Positions 54,483-62,466 of a stretch of DNA of 64,000 bases are shown here, piece by piece. Origin of the DNA: Bosea vestrisii (GTDB taxonomy: Bacteria > Pseudomonadota > Alphaproteobacteria > Rhizobiales > Beijerinckiaceae). Below the pieces are notes generated by a model. It was not told where the DNA came from. It saw nothing but the letters and a program-made list of their open reading frames with translations, and made no database searches. Every line of letters begins with the position of its first letter. The first letter of the stretch is position 1. The stretch is from the NCBI RefSeq assembly GCF_030144325.1, contig NZ_CP126307.1, positions 5,856,001-5,920,000 on the forward strand, read 5' to 3'. The translations under genes and the position numbers were made by a program.

Positions 54483-56222
54483 ATGCTCTCGCAAACGGTC
54501 CGCAAGTTGACGCCCGCACTTGCTTCGCTCTTCGGGCTTTCCTTCGTGCTCAATCTCTTCGTCTTCGTCTCCCCTCTCTACACGATGCAGATCTACGACC
54601 GGGTGCTGACGAGCCGGAACGGCACCACGCTCCTCATGCTGTCTCTGATCGTGCTCGCCTTGTTCGCCGCTTATGCCGCGCTCGAGCATTTCCGTAGCCG
54701 CGCGCTCGTCCAGCTTGGCCTGTGTGTCGATCGGGCGCTGTCCGAGCCGGCTTTCGAAGCCTCCTTTCGTGGTGCGCTTGATGCTAAGGGCTCGCCAACA
54801 CTGCCTGTTCGTGACGTCGAAACTTTGCGGGCGACGCTCTCCGGCAGCCTCGTGCCGGCGCTCATGGATGCGCCCTGGATACCGATCTACCTCGGCCTCT
54901 GCTTTATTCTCCACCCGGCGATCGGCCTCGTCGCCACGCTCGGCGCGGTCGCGATCCTGGGCGTGGCGCTGCTGAACGAGCGCGTCACCAAGGGCTCCCT
55001 GATCCAGGCGTCGGAGCTTGGGCATGGGGCGAGTGACCGGCTGACGGCTTCCCTTCGAAACGCCGAGGTCATCCAGGCACTCGGCATGAGCCAGGCGATC
55101 CGCGGCGAATGGCAACGCCAGCGCGGGCAGGCGCTTGCATTTCATACGGTTGCCGCCGATCGGGGCGGAACCCTGCTGGCGGTGACGAAGCTGTTGCGCC
55201 TGGCGCTCCAAAGTGCGGTCCTGGGCGTGGGCGCCTATCTCGCGATCAACCAGAGCATGGCGGCAGGCGCGATGTTCGCCGCATCCCTGATCATGGGCCG
55301 GGCACTCGCTCCGATCGAGGGCGCCGTCAGCCAATGGAAAAGCTTCGTCTCGGCCCGCAGCGCCTTCCAGCGACTCGGCACGACGTTGAAGGCGCCCTCC
55401 GATAGCGCCATACCCATGACCTTGCCCCATCCGGCCGGCTCGTTGCGGGTCGAAGGCCTGAGCGTGCGTGCCCCGAACGGCAACGCCCTGCTGCTGCACA
55501 ATGTCTCGTTCGAGGTGGAGCCTGGCGAGATCGCTGCTGTCGTCGGCCTCACCGGCTCGGGAAAATCCACGCTGGCTCGGGCTTTGGTCGGTGTCTGGCA
55601 ACCGGTTCAGGGTGTCGTCCGGCTCGACGGCAACGACATCCGCCACTTCTCCGATGAACAACGCGGCGGTATCCTCGGCTATCTGCCGCAGGATGTGGAG
55701 CTCTTCGCTGGAAGCGTCCGCGACAACATCACCCGCTTCGATCCTGCCGCCACGGACGAAGTCGCCGTCGCTGCTGCATCCGCCGCTTCGGCGCACGAAC
55801 TGATCCAGGGCTTTCCTGAGGGTTATGCGACGCAGATCGGGGAGGGCGGGGCGATCCTGTCCGGTGGGCAGCGGCAACGGATCGGGCTGGCGCGAGCACT
55901 CCGCGGCCAGCCGGCACTGGTGGTGCTCGATGAGCCGAACGCCAATCTGGACATGGACGGCGATGCTGCGCTCGGGCGGGCCCTGAAGGGCTTGCGTGCC
56001 GCTGGTGCGATTGTCGTCGTGATCACCCATCGCCCGCAGCTCTTGTCGCAGGTCGACAAGATCATCCTCATGCAGAAGGGCCAGGCCGTCAGGGTCGGCC
56101 TGCGCGACGAGATCCTGCCGGTGCTGCTGCAGCCGGGCGACGGCGCGCGCATCCAGCCGCCGCAGCGCGGCCAGACAGGGCAGGTCGAGCCGCTCGCGGC
56201 AGCAAGGTGGGCACGGCGATGA
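54483..56222 (+). CDS. Type I secretion ABC transporter permease/ATPase (PrtD-like)
   Basis: A 579-residue protein. The N-terminal half is an ABC membrane domain with five to six helices (SLFGLSFVLNLFVFVSPLYT, then TMQIYDRVLTSRNGTTLLML). The ATPase has Walker A GLTGSGKSTLA, the LSGGQRQRIGLARAL signature, Walker B LVVLDEPNANLD and a late His in VVVITHRPQLL. It exports proteins with uncleaved C-terminal signals through a HlyD partner and an outer-membrane channel; the TolC-like channel is not in this window. The stop overlaps the HlyD start. The likely cargo is the beta-helix protein upstream. Confidence 0.93.
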   Translation: MLSQTVRKLTPALASLFGLSFVLNLFVFVSPLYTMQIYDRVLTSRNGTTLLMLSLIVLALFAAYAALEHFRSRALVQLGLCVDRALSEPAFEASFRGALDAKGSPTLPVRDVETLRATLSGSLVPALMDAPWIPIYLGLCFILHPAIGLVATLGAVAILGVALLNERVTKGSLIQASELGHGASDRLTASLRNAEVIQALGMSQAIRGEWQRQRGQALAFHTVAADRGGTLLAVTKLLRLALQSAVLGVGAYLAINQSMAAGAMFAASLIMGRALAPIEGAVSQWKSFVSARSAFQRLGTTLKAPSDSAIPMTLPHPAGSLRVEGLSVRAPNGNALLLHNVSFEVEPGEIAAVVGLTGSGKSTLARALVGVWQPVQGVVRLDGNDIRHFSDEQRGGILGYLPQDVELFAGSVRDNITRFDPAATDEVAVAAASAASAHELIQGFPEGYATQIGEGGAILSGGQRQRIGLARALRGQPALVVLDEPNANLDMDGDAALGRALKGLRAAGAIVVVITHRPQLLSQVDKIILMQKGQAVRVGLRDEILPVLLQPGDGARIQPPQRGQTGQVEPLAAARWARR

Positions 56223-57625
56223 GATCCTTCTTGAAGCGGATGAAACCCGTCCTGAATTGGCCGGAATGGCGCCAGCGCGGCGAGAGGCTGCTCGCGACTG
56301 CAAGGCAGCGGTTCGAGCGAACCCGTGCGCCTGTAGAAGGCTCCGGTGATTGGCGCAGCCCGGTCCGGAAAGGTTATGTCGTGGTCGCCATCGCGCTGGG
56401 CGCGGGCGGCCTCTGGTCGATGATCGCACGTCTCGACAGCGCCGTGGTCGCGCATGGCAGCGTGGTCGTGGAAAGCGATCGCAAGGCGGTCCAGCATCTC
56501 GAAGGCGGTCTCGTCGAATCGATCGCGGTCCGCGATGGCGCCGAGGTCAAGGCCGGCGAGATCCTGGTCCGCCTTGATGCGACGCACGCTGCCGCGCAGC
56601 GCAGCGTCGCGCGGCTCGGCGTGATGCAGGCGCTCGGTGAGGAAGCGCGGCTCACGGCCGAGATCGACCGGCTCGATCGCATCACCTTCCCGAGCGAACT
56701 GGCCGAGGCCACCGACATCAAGGAAGCGCGCCGGATCACGCTCGATCAGGAACGTCTGTTCAAGGAACGCCAATCCGCTCAGAAGCTCGAAGTCTCGATC
56801 CTGAAGGAGCGGCTGACGCAGTCCGAGAGGCAGTATCAGTCGACCGAGGCGCAGCGCGACTCGACCGTCGGGCAGGCCGCCAGCATCAACGACGAGCTCA
56901 CCAACCTGCGGCCTCTGGCCGACAAGGGTTATGTCGCTGCGACACGGATCAACCCGCTGAAGCGATCGCTGACCGAGCTGCAGGGCCGCACTGGCTCGCT
57001 GGAAGCGGACTTGTTGCGCTTGTCGGTCGCCACTGACGAAATCCGGCTTCAGATGGGTCAGATCGGCCTTCGTGCCGTGGAAGAGGCTTCGACGAAGCTC
57101 GCCGAGTGCCGGGTCAAGCTCGCCGACGCCCGCGAAAAACTGCGCATTGCCGAGGATGTGCTGGTGCGCGCGGAGGTTCGCGCGCCCCGCGCCGGGCGGG
57201 TCGTCGCTTCGAAGGTCCATACGGTGGGCGCGGTGGTCAAGCCGGGCGAGACCCTGATGGAGATCGTACCGCAGGATGACGAGCTCATCGTCACGGCCAA
57301 GGTTTCGCCGATGGATGTGAACAATCTTCGTCCGGGCATGGCTGCAGAGGTGCGCCTGCCCTCGTTCAAGGGGCGGGCGACGCCCTTCACCGTCGGCGAG
57401 GTGAAGTCCATCGCGGCTGATGCGTTGCGCGACGAGGTCCTACAGCAGATGGTCTATGAGCTGCGCGTCAGCGTCTCGGCCTCGGGCTTCCCTCCGAAGA
57501 TCAGGGCCAAGCTCAGGCCGGGCATGCCGGCCGAGGTCTATGTGCCGACCGGCGAGCGGACTGCGATCGCCTATCTGATGCAGCCGCTGACTGATTCGAT
57601 GAGGTCGAGCTTCAGGGAAGAGTGA
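56219..57625 (+). CDS. HlyD-family type I secretion membrane-fusion protein
   Basis: About 468 residues from ATG 56219 (MRSFLKRMKPVLNWPEWRQR). One N-terminal membrane helix (VVVAIALGAGGLWSMIA) is followed by a lipoyl/HlyD barrel-sandwich half (HGSVVVESDRKAVQHLEGG), a long coiled coil and the returning half (RAPRAGRVVASKVHTVGAVV, then VPQDDELIVTAKV). It links the inner-membrane ABC protein to the outer-membrane channel. The ATGA overlap with the ABC gene indicates coupled translation; GTG 56207 is an alternative start. Confidence 0.93.
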   Translation: MRSFLKRMKPVLNWPEWRQRGERLLATARQRFERTRAPVEGSGDWRSPVRKGYVVVAIALGAGGLWSMIARLDSAVVAHGSVVVESDRKAVQHLEGGLVESIAVRDGAEVKAGEILVRLDATHAAAQRSVARLGVMQALGEEARLTAEIDRLDRITFPSELAEATDIKEARRITLDQERLFKERQSAQKLEVSILKERLTQSERQYQSTEAQRDSTVGQAASINDELTNLRPLADKGYVAATRINPLKRSLTELQGRTGSLEADLLRLSVATDEIRLQMGQIGLRAVEEASTKLAECRVKLADAREKLRIAEDVLVRAEVRAPRAGRVVASKVHTVGAVVKPGETLMEIVPQDDELIVTAKVSPMDVNNLRPGMAAEVRLPSFKGRATPFTVGEVKSIAADALRDEVLQQMVYELRVSVSASGFPPKIRAKLRPGMPAEVYVPTGERTAIAYLMQPLTDSMRSSFREE

Positions 57626-57782
57626 GCTCGGAAATGGCTTGCGATCTCGGCTTCAGAGTGGCCTTCGTTGCGAAGCCGGAGGCGTCGGCTGACCGCGTCG
57701 CCGCGTAATTTTCTGACGAACTGCATCAACTAAGGGACCGGCGGGGGCAGCGTGCCGTCGCCGGTCTCTTTCACGGCAACAA

Positions 57783-57816
57783 ATTAGCATTGACTAATCA
57801 ATTAGCATTCGCTAAT
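57783..57816. promoter_or_regulatory. Twin operator-like repeats upstream of the ArsR gene
   Basis: Two 16-bp elements, ATTAGCATTGACTAAT (57783-57798) and ATTAGCATTCGCTAAT (57801-57816), repeat at an 18-bp interval. Each has inverted ends ATTAG/CTAAT. They end 9 bp before the ATG of the ArsR regulator, in a locally AT-rich island, and are well placed for autorepression. No Shine-Dalgarno separates them from the start codon. Confidence 0.7.
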
Positions 57817-57825
57817 TGATTTAAC

Positions 57826-58155
57826 ATGCTTGAGATCGCCCCCGTCTCCACCGTCATGCGCGCACTCGCCGATCCGACACGGCGGGCCGTGTTCGAACGG
57901 ATTTCCGCTTGCGACGAGATCACCGTCGCAGAACTGACCCGCGGTAGCGGGGTGACGCAGGGCGCCATCTCCCAGCACCTCAAATCGCTCAAGCAGGCCG
58001 GCCTCGTCGCTGAGCGCCCGGACGGCCGTAACGTCTTCTATCGCGCCGAGCCGGAGGGGCTGGCGCCGCTCGTCGACTGGATCGGCCATTACGGCGTCTT
58101 CTGGCGCGAGCGCTTCGCCAACCTCCGCACTCTTCTCAAGGAGATCGACCCATGA
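57826..58155 (+). CDS. ArsR-family HTH transcriptional repressor
   Basis: A 109-residue winged-helix protein: MLEIAPVSTVMRALADPTRR, then ITVAELTRGSGVTQGAISQH (recognition helix), LKQAGLVAERPDGRNVFYRA wing and a VDWIGHYGVFWRERFANL C-terminus. No metal-binding Cys motif is seen, so it belongs to the metal-free group usually paired with SRPBCC/AHSA1 genes, as here (ATGA overlap at 58152-58155). It probably represses its own operon through the repeats just upstream. Confidence 0.93.
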   Translation: MLEIAPVSTVMRALADPTRRAVFERISACDEITVAELTRGSGVTQGAISQHLKSLKQAGLVAERPDGRNVFYRAEPEGLAPLVDWIGHYGVFWRERFANLRTLLKEIDP

Positions 58156-58616
58156 CCGCTCTCGACCTGCAGCCTGCCACGCAGGACATCGTCGTCGACG
58201 AAATCCTTCCGCACGCCCCGGAGACGATCTGGAAGGCGCTGACCTCGAGCGCGCTGATCGCGCGCTGGATCATGGAGCCGTTCGGCTTCGCTCCTGTCGA
58301 GGGGACGCGCTTCACCTTCAGGACGACGCCGGCCGGCGCCTGGGACGGCACGATCCGCTGCCAGGTGCTGGAGGTGATCCCGAACCAATGCCTGGCCTAT
58401 TCCTGGAAGGGCGGCGACGACGGCAATGCCGGCTACGGCTCCCGGCTCGATACGATCGTCACCTGGACACTGTCCCGGGCAGCGAGCGGCACCCGCGTGC
58501 GCCTCGTCCATTCCGGCTTCGAGCTGCCGCGCAACGAAGCCGCGTTCACGAATATGGGCCGCGGCTGGAAGACTATTCTGCCGCGCCTCGGCGACGTCGC
58601 TGGCGAGCAGGGCTGA
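58152..58616 (+). CDS. SRPBCC/AHSA1-family protein
   Basis: A 154-residue START-like protein with IVVDEILPHAPETIWKALTS, then ALIARWIMEPFGFAPVEGTR, then TIRCQVLEVIPNQCLAYSWK and the TRVRLVHSGFELP strand of the AHSA1 type. It would bind a hydrophobic ligand or act as a small-molecule carrier; the ligand is unknown. It is translationally coupled to the ArsR regulator. Confidence 0.92.
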   Translation: MTALDLQPATQDIVVDEILPHAPETIWKALTSSALIARWIMEPFGFAPVEGTRFTFRTTPAGAWDGTIRCQVLEVIPNQCLAYSWKGGDDGNAGYGSRLDTIVTWTLSRAASGTRVRLVHSGFELPRNEAAFTNMGRGWKTILPRLGDVAGEQG

Positions 58617-58652
58617 CAGGTCGGCCGCCCCTGATCTTTCGAGGAGATGACG

Positions 58653-59066
58653 ATGAACAATGCCTACAAGGGCGGCTGCGCCTGCCGCGCGATCCGCTAT
58701 GAGGTCGCGGCCGAGCCGGTCGAGAGCAATGACTGCCAATGCCGCCAGTGCCAGCAGCAGAGCGGCACCGGCCACAGCTCCTATCTGAGTTTCGTCGGCG
58801 CGCCGGTCACGGTCGAAGGCGAGGCGACGACCTGGGACGTCGTTGGGGAGGGCGGCACGGTCAAGCGCTGCGCCTTCTGCCCGACCTGCGGCTCGCCCGT
58901 CTATTTGAGCTTTCCGGACATTCCCGACCTGTTCATCGTGCGCGCCGGCAGCCTCGACGAACCCAGCCGTTATAAGCCGGAGATGGTCTTCTGGCATTCG
59001 GTTGCCCAGCCTTGGGACCATCTGCCTCCGGGCATCCTGAAACATGAGAAACTACCGCCGCGATAA
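58653..59066 (+). CDS. GFA/CENP-V-family zinc protein
   Basis: A 137-residue protein beginning MNNAYKGGCACRAIRYEV. Zinc-binding Cys residues occur as CAC, CQCRQCQQQSG and CPTCGSPVY, with a GTGHSSYLSF segment typical of the glutathione-dependent formaldehyde-activating family. Most members have no proven function. ATG 58653 is chosen because GAGGAG lies 6 bases upstream; ATG 58647 overlaps that site too closely. It lies 36 bp after the SRPBCC gene on the same strand, so it probably belongs to the operon. Confidence 0.9.
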   Translation: MNNAYKGGCACRAIRYEVAAEPVESNDCQCRQCQQQSGTGHSSYLSFVGAPVTVEGEATTWDVVGEGGTVKRCAFCPTCGSPVYLSFPDIPDLFIVRAGSLDEPSRYKPEMVFWHSVAQPWDHLPPGILKHEKLPPR

Positions 59067-59093
59067 CCGCGGGCGGCCTCGGCCTGTCCGAGC

Positions 59094-60263
59094 TCAATAG
59101 GGCAGGCCGACATAGTTCTCCGCGACGCTGGCGAGCGCTGCCGACGATTGCGTAAGATAGTCGAACTCGGCCCGCCGGATGCGCTGGTCGAAAGTGCTCG
59201 CCTCCGGGAAGAGGTGGAGCAGGTTGGTCATCTGCCAGGAGAAGCGCACCGCCTTCCAGACCCGCGCCAACGCCCGGCCGGAATAGGCGTCGAGCCCGGC
59301 ATCGGAGTGCTCGACATAATGTTCGCGCAACGCCTCGAACAGGTAGCGCACATCGCTCGCCGCAAGGTTCAGCCCCTTGGCGCCGGTCGGCGGCACGATG
59401 TGGCCGGCATCGCCGGCAAGGAAGAGCCGGCCGAAGCGCAAGGGCTCGGTGACGAAGCTTCGCAGCGGCGCGATGCTCTTCTCGAGCGACGATCCCGACG
59501 TCACCGCCGCCGCGACTTCATCCGGCACGCGCCGGCGCAACTCGTCGAAGAAGCGCTCGTCCGACCAGGCCTCGACCTTCTCGTCGAGCGGAACCTGGAC
59601 ATAGTAGCGGCTGCGGGTCTGCGAGCGCATCGAGCACAATGCGAAGCCGAAGGGCGAGCTGGCATAGACCAGCTCATGCGCCGCCGGTGGCTGGTCCGTC
59701 AGCAGGCCGAGCCAGCCGAAGGGATAGACGCGCTCGAAAGTCTCGATCGCGCCTGATGGCACCGAGGCGCGGCAGACGCCGTGGAAGCCGTCGCAGCCGG
59801 CGATGAAGTCGCAGGCGATCTCGCGCCGCCGGCCTTCGGAGATAAAGCTGACGCGCGGCGAGGCGCTGTCGAAATCGTGCAGCTGGACGTCCTCGGCTTT
59901 GTAGAAGGTCGTCGTGCCGGCGGCCTGCCTTGCTTCCATCAGGTCCTGCGTAACCTCGGTCTGGCCATAGACCGTCACCTGCTTGCCGGTCAGGCCCTTG
60001 AGGTCGACGCGCTGCAGGCGCCCCTCGAAGGCGAGCGAGAAGCCGTCATGCGGCAGGCCCTCTTCAGCAAGGCGCGCACCGACGCCAGCCTCGTGCAGAA
60101 GCTCGACCGTGCCCTGTTCGAGCACGCCGGCGCGGATGCGCGACAGCACGTAATCCGCGCTCTTGCGTTCCAGGATGACGTTGTCGATGCCCTGGCGGCT
60201 CAGCAGCTGGCCGAGCAGCAGGCCGGACGGCCCGGCGCCGACGATGACGACCTGCGTGCGCAT
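59094..60263 (-). CDS. pobA: 4-hydroxybenzoate 3-monooxygenase
   Basis: A 389-residue flavoprotein monooxygenase beginning MRTQVVIVGAGPSGLLLGQL (FAD Rossmann motif). The DG motif CDFIAGCDGFHGVCR and the GD motif RLFLAGDAGHIVPPTGAKG are present, and LSRIRAGVLEQGTVELL is specific to PobA. It converts 4-hydroxybenzoate to protocatechuate with NAD(P)H and oxygen. ATG 60263 has GGGAG 7 bases upstream; a longer frame to 60323 is not needed. It is divergent from a PobR-type regulator. Confidence 0.95.
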   Translation of the reverse strand: MRTQVVIVGAGPSGLLLGQLLSRQGIDNVILERKSADYVLSRIRAGVLEQGTVELLHEAGVGARLAEEGLPHDGFSLAFEGRLQRVDLKGLTGKQVTVYGQTEVTQDLMEARQAAGTTTFYKAEDVQLHDFDSASPRVSFISEGRRREIACDFIAGCDGFHGVCRASVPSGAIETFERVYPFGWLGLLTDQPPAAHELVYASSPFGFALCSMRSQTRSRYYVQVPLDEKVEAWSDERFFDELRRRVPDEVAAAVTSGSSLEKSIAPLRSFVTEPLRFGRLFLAGDAGHIVPPTGAKGLNLAASDVRYLFEALREHYVEHSDAGLDAYSGRALARVWKAVRFSWQMTNLLHLFPEASTFDQRIRRAEFDYLTQSSAALASVAENYVGLPY

Positions 60264-60391
60264 GGCGTTCTCCCATGAATCCAGCGCTCGCCGAGCCCCG
60301 GTACTTTCAGACGAATCTGCCATTGCGAGCGCTTGACCGGAATGGAGCTTTCACCCAACCTCTTGGACAAATCGAACATCGGATGGTTCGA
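60264..60391. promoter_or_regulatory. pobA-pobR divergent promoter region
   Basis: The 128-bp gap between the two start codons must hold both promoters and the regulator site. It is less GC-rich than the genes (TCAGACGAATCTGCCATTGC region). No symmetric operator stands out by eye. Confidence 0.4.
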
Positions 60392-61267
60392 ATGACGCTC
60401 GCCTCGGTGCCCGCCTACTGGCTCTATGACGAGCCGCGGGATCAGCGCTTCCCTGATGCGCTGCATATCGAGCGCATCAGCGCGCGCAGCGCTCCGCGCG
60501 ACTGGCGGATCGAGCCCCATCGCCACCAGGACATGGCCCAGTTCTTCCTGATTGCGACTGGCGGCGGGCTGGTTCGGATCGACGGTGACGAGCATCAACT
60601 CGCGCCCAGCACCGTCCTCCTGCTGCCGCCGCTGGCGATCCACGAGTTCCGCTTCGAGCCGGGTACCGAAGGCTTCGTCGCCAGTGTCGCGACCTCGACC
60701 CTGACGCCGCTGATCGAGGCCGACCCCGCGCTCGGCGCCGTGCTTGGCGAAGTGTTCGTCGACAGGCGCGGGCCGAACGACGGCAGCATCGTCGAGCTAG
60801 CGGCGGCGATGGAAGCGGCGCTTGCCGAGTTCGGCCGCAACCGCGGAAGCCGCGAGCCCGCGCTGGCCGCCCATGCGCGCCTGATCGCGATCTGGTTCGC
60901 CCGCACCGCGCGCTCGCACGCGGTTGCGAACAACGGCGCGAGCGATGGCCGCGCCGCACTTGTCCGCCGCTTCATCGAGCGCGTCGAAAGCCATTTCCAC
61001 ACACATGAGCCGCTCGATGCCTATGCCCGAGCGCTCAGCGTCACCGGCCCGCATCTGACCCGCGTCTGCCGCGAGGTGCTCGGCCATTCGGCCATGCGGG
61101 TCATCCAGGGGCGGCTGATGATCGAGGCGCGGCGGGATCTCGTCTACACCCGCTCGCCGGTCTCGCAGGTCGCCTTCCGGCTCGGCTTCTCCGACCCCGC
61201 CTATTTCTCCCGCTTCTTCGCGACGCGGGCTGGGGTGTCGCCCTCGGAATACCGGGCTGCGGGGTGA
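60392..61267 (+). CDS. pobR: AraC-family activator of pobA (PobR-like)
   Basis: A 291-residue protein from ATG 60392 (MTLASVPAYWLYDEPRDQRF). An N-terminal cupin (WRIEPHRHQDMAQFFLIATG) is the likely 4-hydroxybenzoate sensor. The C-terminal AraC HTH pair is LDAYARALSVTGPHLTRVCR and SQVAFRLGFSDPAYFSRFFA. Divergent placement next to pobA is the standard arrangement. It is a full-length relative of the frameshifted regulator at 1158-2025. Nearby in-frame ATG 60383 is an alternative start. Confidence 0.92.
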   Translation: MTLASVPAYWLYDEPRDQRFPDALHIERISARSAPRDWRIEPHRHQDMAQFFLIATGGGLVRIDGDEHQLAPSTVLLLPPLAIHEFRFEPGTEGFVASVATSTLTPLIEADPALGAVLGEVFVDRRGPNDGSIVELAAAMEAALAEFGRNRGSREPALAAHARLIAIWFARTARSHAVANNGASDGRAALVRRFIERVESHFHTHEPLDAYARALSVTGPHLTRVCREVLGHSAMRVIQGRLMIEARRDLVYTRSPVSQVAFRLGFSDPAYFSRFFATRAGVSPSEYRAAG

Positions 61268-61327
61268 GGGCTTTACGGAGTCGGCTCCGTGGTTGCAAAT
61301 GTTCATCTTTTGTTCTATTTTTGGAAG

Positions 61328-61981
61328 ATGAGGAGATCATCTCCTGATCAGTTCGACCTATTCGGCGAAGGTGGAAACACTGGACCCACCAAGCCCTCGT
61401 CGCTGGCCGAGGGCCCATCTGGTGCGGCTTGGAACGGCTACTTTTTTGCTGTCGTGCTGCCACCCGACATCACTCAGTCGGTCGACGTGCTCGGACGTCA
61501 GCTGCGGCGATCAATGGGGCTGCGTGGCAAACTAATCGGGCCTGATCGCTATCATGTCAGCCTGTGCGGTATCGGCGCATTTGGCGAAGCCCCCTCTGGA
61601 ATCGTCGATCTTCTGAAGCGGATTGGTGCTTCAGTTCACGAGCCAGGCTTTGATATCTTTTTTGACCAAACGGCCGCGTTTAGTGGCTCGTACGGAAAGC
61701 GGTCGCTTGTTCTTACGGCGAGCGACACGCTACCCGCCTTGATCGCACTCCAGACACGTCTTCATGACGCCATGCAGGCGGCGAACTTACCTGTCGACGC
61801 GCGGTTCACCCCCCACATCACTCTGCTCTACGACAGGCGACCGGCTTCGCAGATCGAGATACCTCGTCTGAGCTTCACCGTGAGGGACTTCGTTCTGATC
61901 CGCAGTGTCCATGGCACAGGCCACCATGATCATCTCGCCCGCTGGCCGCTCCGCGGTGGACGGCTGTCCGCGCCGGCTTGA
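61328..61981 (+). CDS. 2'-5' RNA ligase/2H phosphoesterase family protein
   Basis: A 217-residue protein with the two HxTx-type motifs of the 2H superfamily: DRYHVSLCGIG and TPHITLLYDRR. A Phe/Gly-rich N-terminus (SSPDQFDLFGEGG) precedes the fold. ThpR-like members act on 2'-5' linked or cyclic phosphate RNA ends; the true substrate is not known. Codon use is somewhat less GC-rich than neighbours, which may mean it was acquired. ATG 61328 lies just after TTTTTGGAAG; ATG 61289 would add 13 residues. Confidence 0.88.
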   Translation: MRRSSPDQFDLFGEGGNTGPTKPSSLAEGPSGAAWNGYFFAVVLPPDITQSVDVLGRQLRRSMGLRGKLIGPDRYHVSLCGIGAFGEAPSGIVDLLKRIGASVHEPGFDIFFDQTAAFSGSYGKRSLVLTASDTLPALIALQTRLHDAMQAANLPVDARFTPHITLLYDRRPASQIEIPRLSFTVRDFVLIRSVHGTGHHDHLARWPLRGGRLSAPA

Positions 61982-62037
61982 TCGCCGGTATGTCCCATGC
62001 CACGCCGCGCCGACGGCAATCACGGACGGTCGGGACG

Positions 62038-62388
62038 ATGGTCACGCTCTACGGCATCAAGAACTGCGACACGATGAAGAAGGCCTGGAGCTGGCTCGAC
62101 GCGCACAAGATCCCCTACGCCTTCCACGACTATCGCGTCTCCGGCATCGACAAGCCCAGGCTCGAGGCCTGGTGCAAGGAACTCGGCTGGGAGAAGGTGC
62201 TCAACAAGGGGAGCACGACCTTCCGCGAGATGCCCGAGGCCGACAAGCAGGGCCTCGACGAGAAGAAGGCGATCAAGTTGATGCTGGCGCAACCGACCAT
62301 AATCAAGCGCCCGGTGCTCGATCTCGGCGACCGCCGCATCCTGGCCTTCAAGCCGGACGTCTACGAAGCCGCGTTCGCCAAGCGCTGA
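62038..62388 (+). CDS. ArsC/Spx-family (YffB-like) reductase-fold protein
   Basis: A 116-residue thioredoxin-fold protein beginning MVTLYGIKNCDTMKKAWSWL. The single catalytic Cys (KNCDTMKK) has no second Cys. YRVSGIDKPRLEAWCKELGW and PTIIKRPVLDLGDRRILAF match the YffB/Spx group rather than true arsenate reductases. Function in this group is not settled. ATG 62038 fits family length; the frame extends upstream to 61978 with a basic tail. Confidence 0.9.
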   Translation: MVTLYGIKNCDTMKKAWSWLDAHKIPYAFHDYRVSGIDKPRLEAWCKELGWEKVLNKGSTTFREMPEADKQGLDEKKAIKLMLAQPTIIKRPVLDLGDRRILAFKPDVYEAAFAKR

Positions 62389-62466
62389 GCGCCCGGCTGC
62401 CGGCACAGCCCCACCCGGCGCGCAAGGCTCTTTCGCGAAAGGCGGCGCTGGGCTAGGCCGGCGCCC

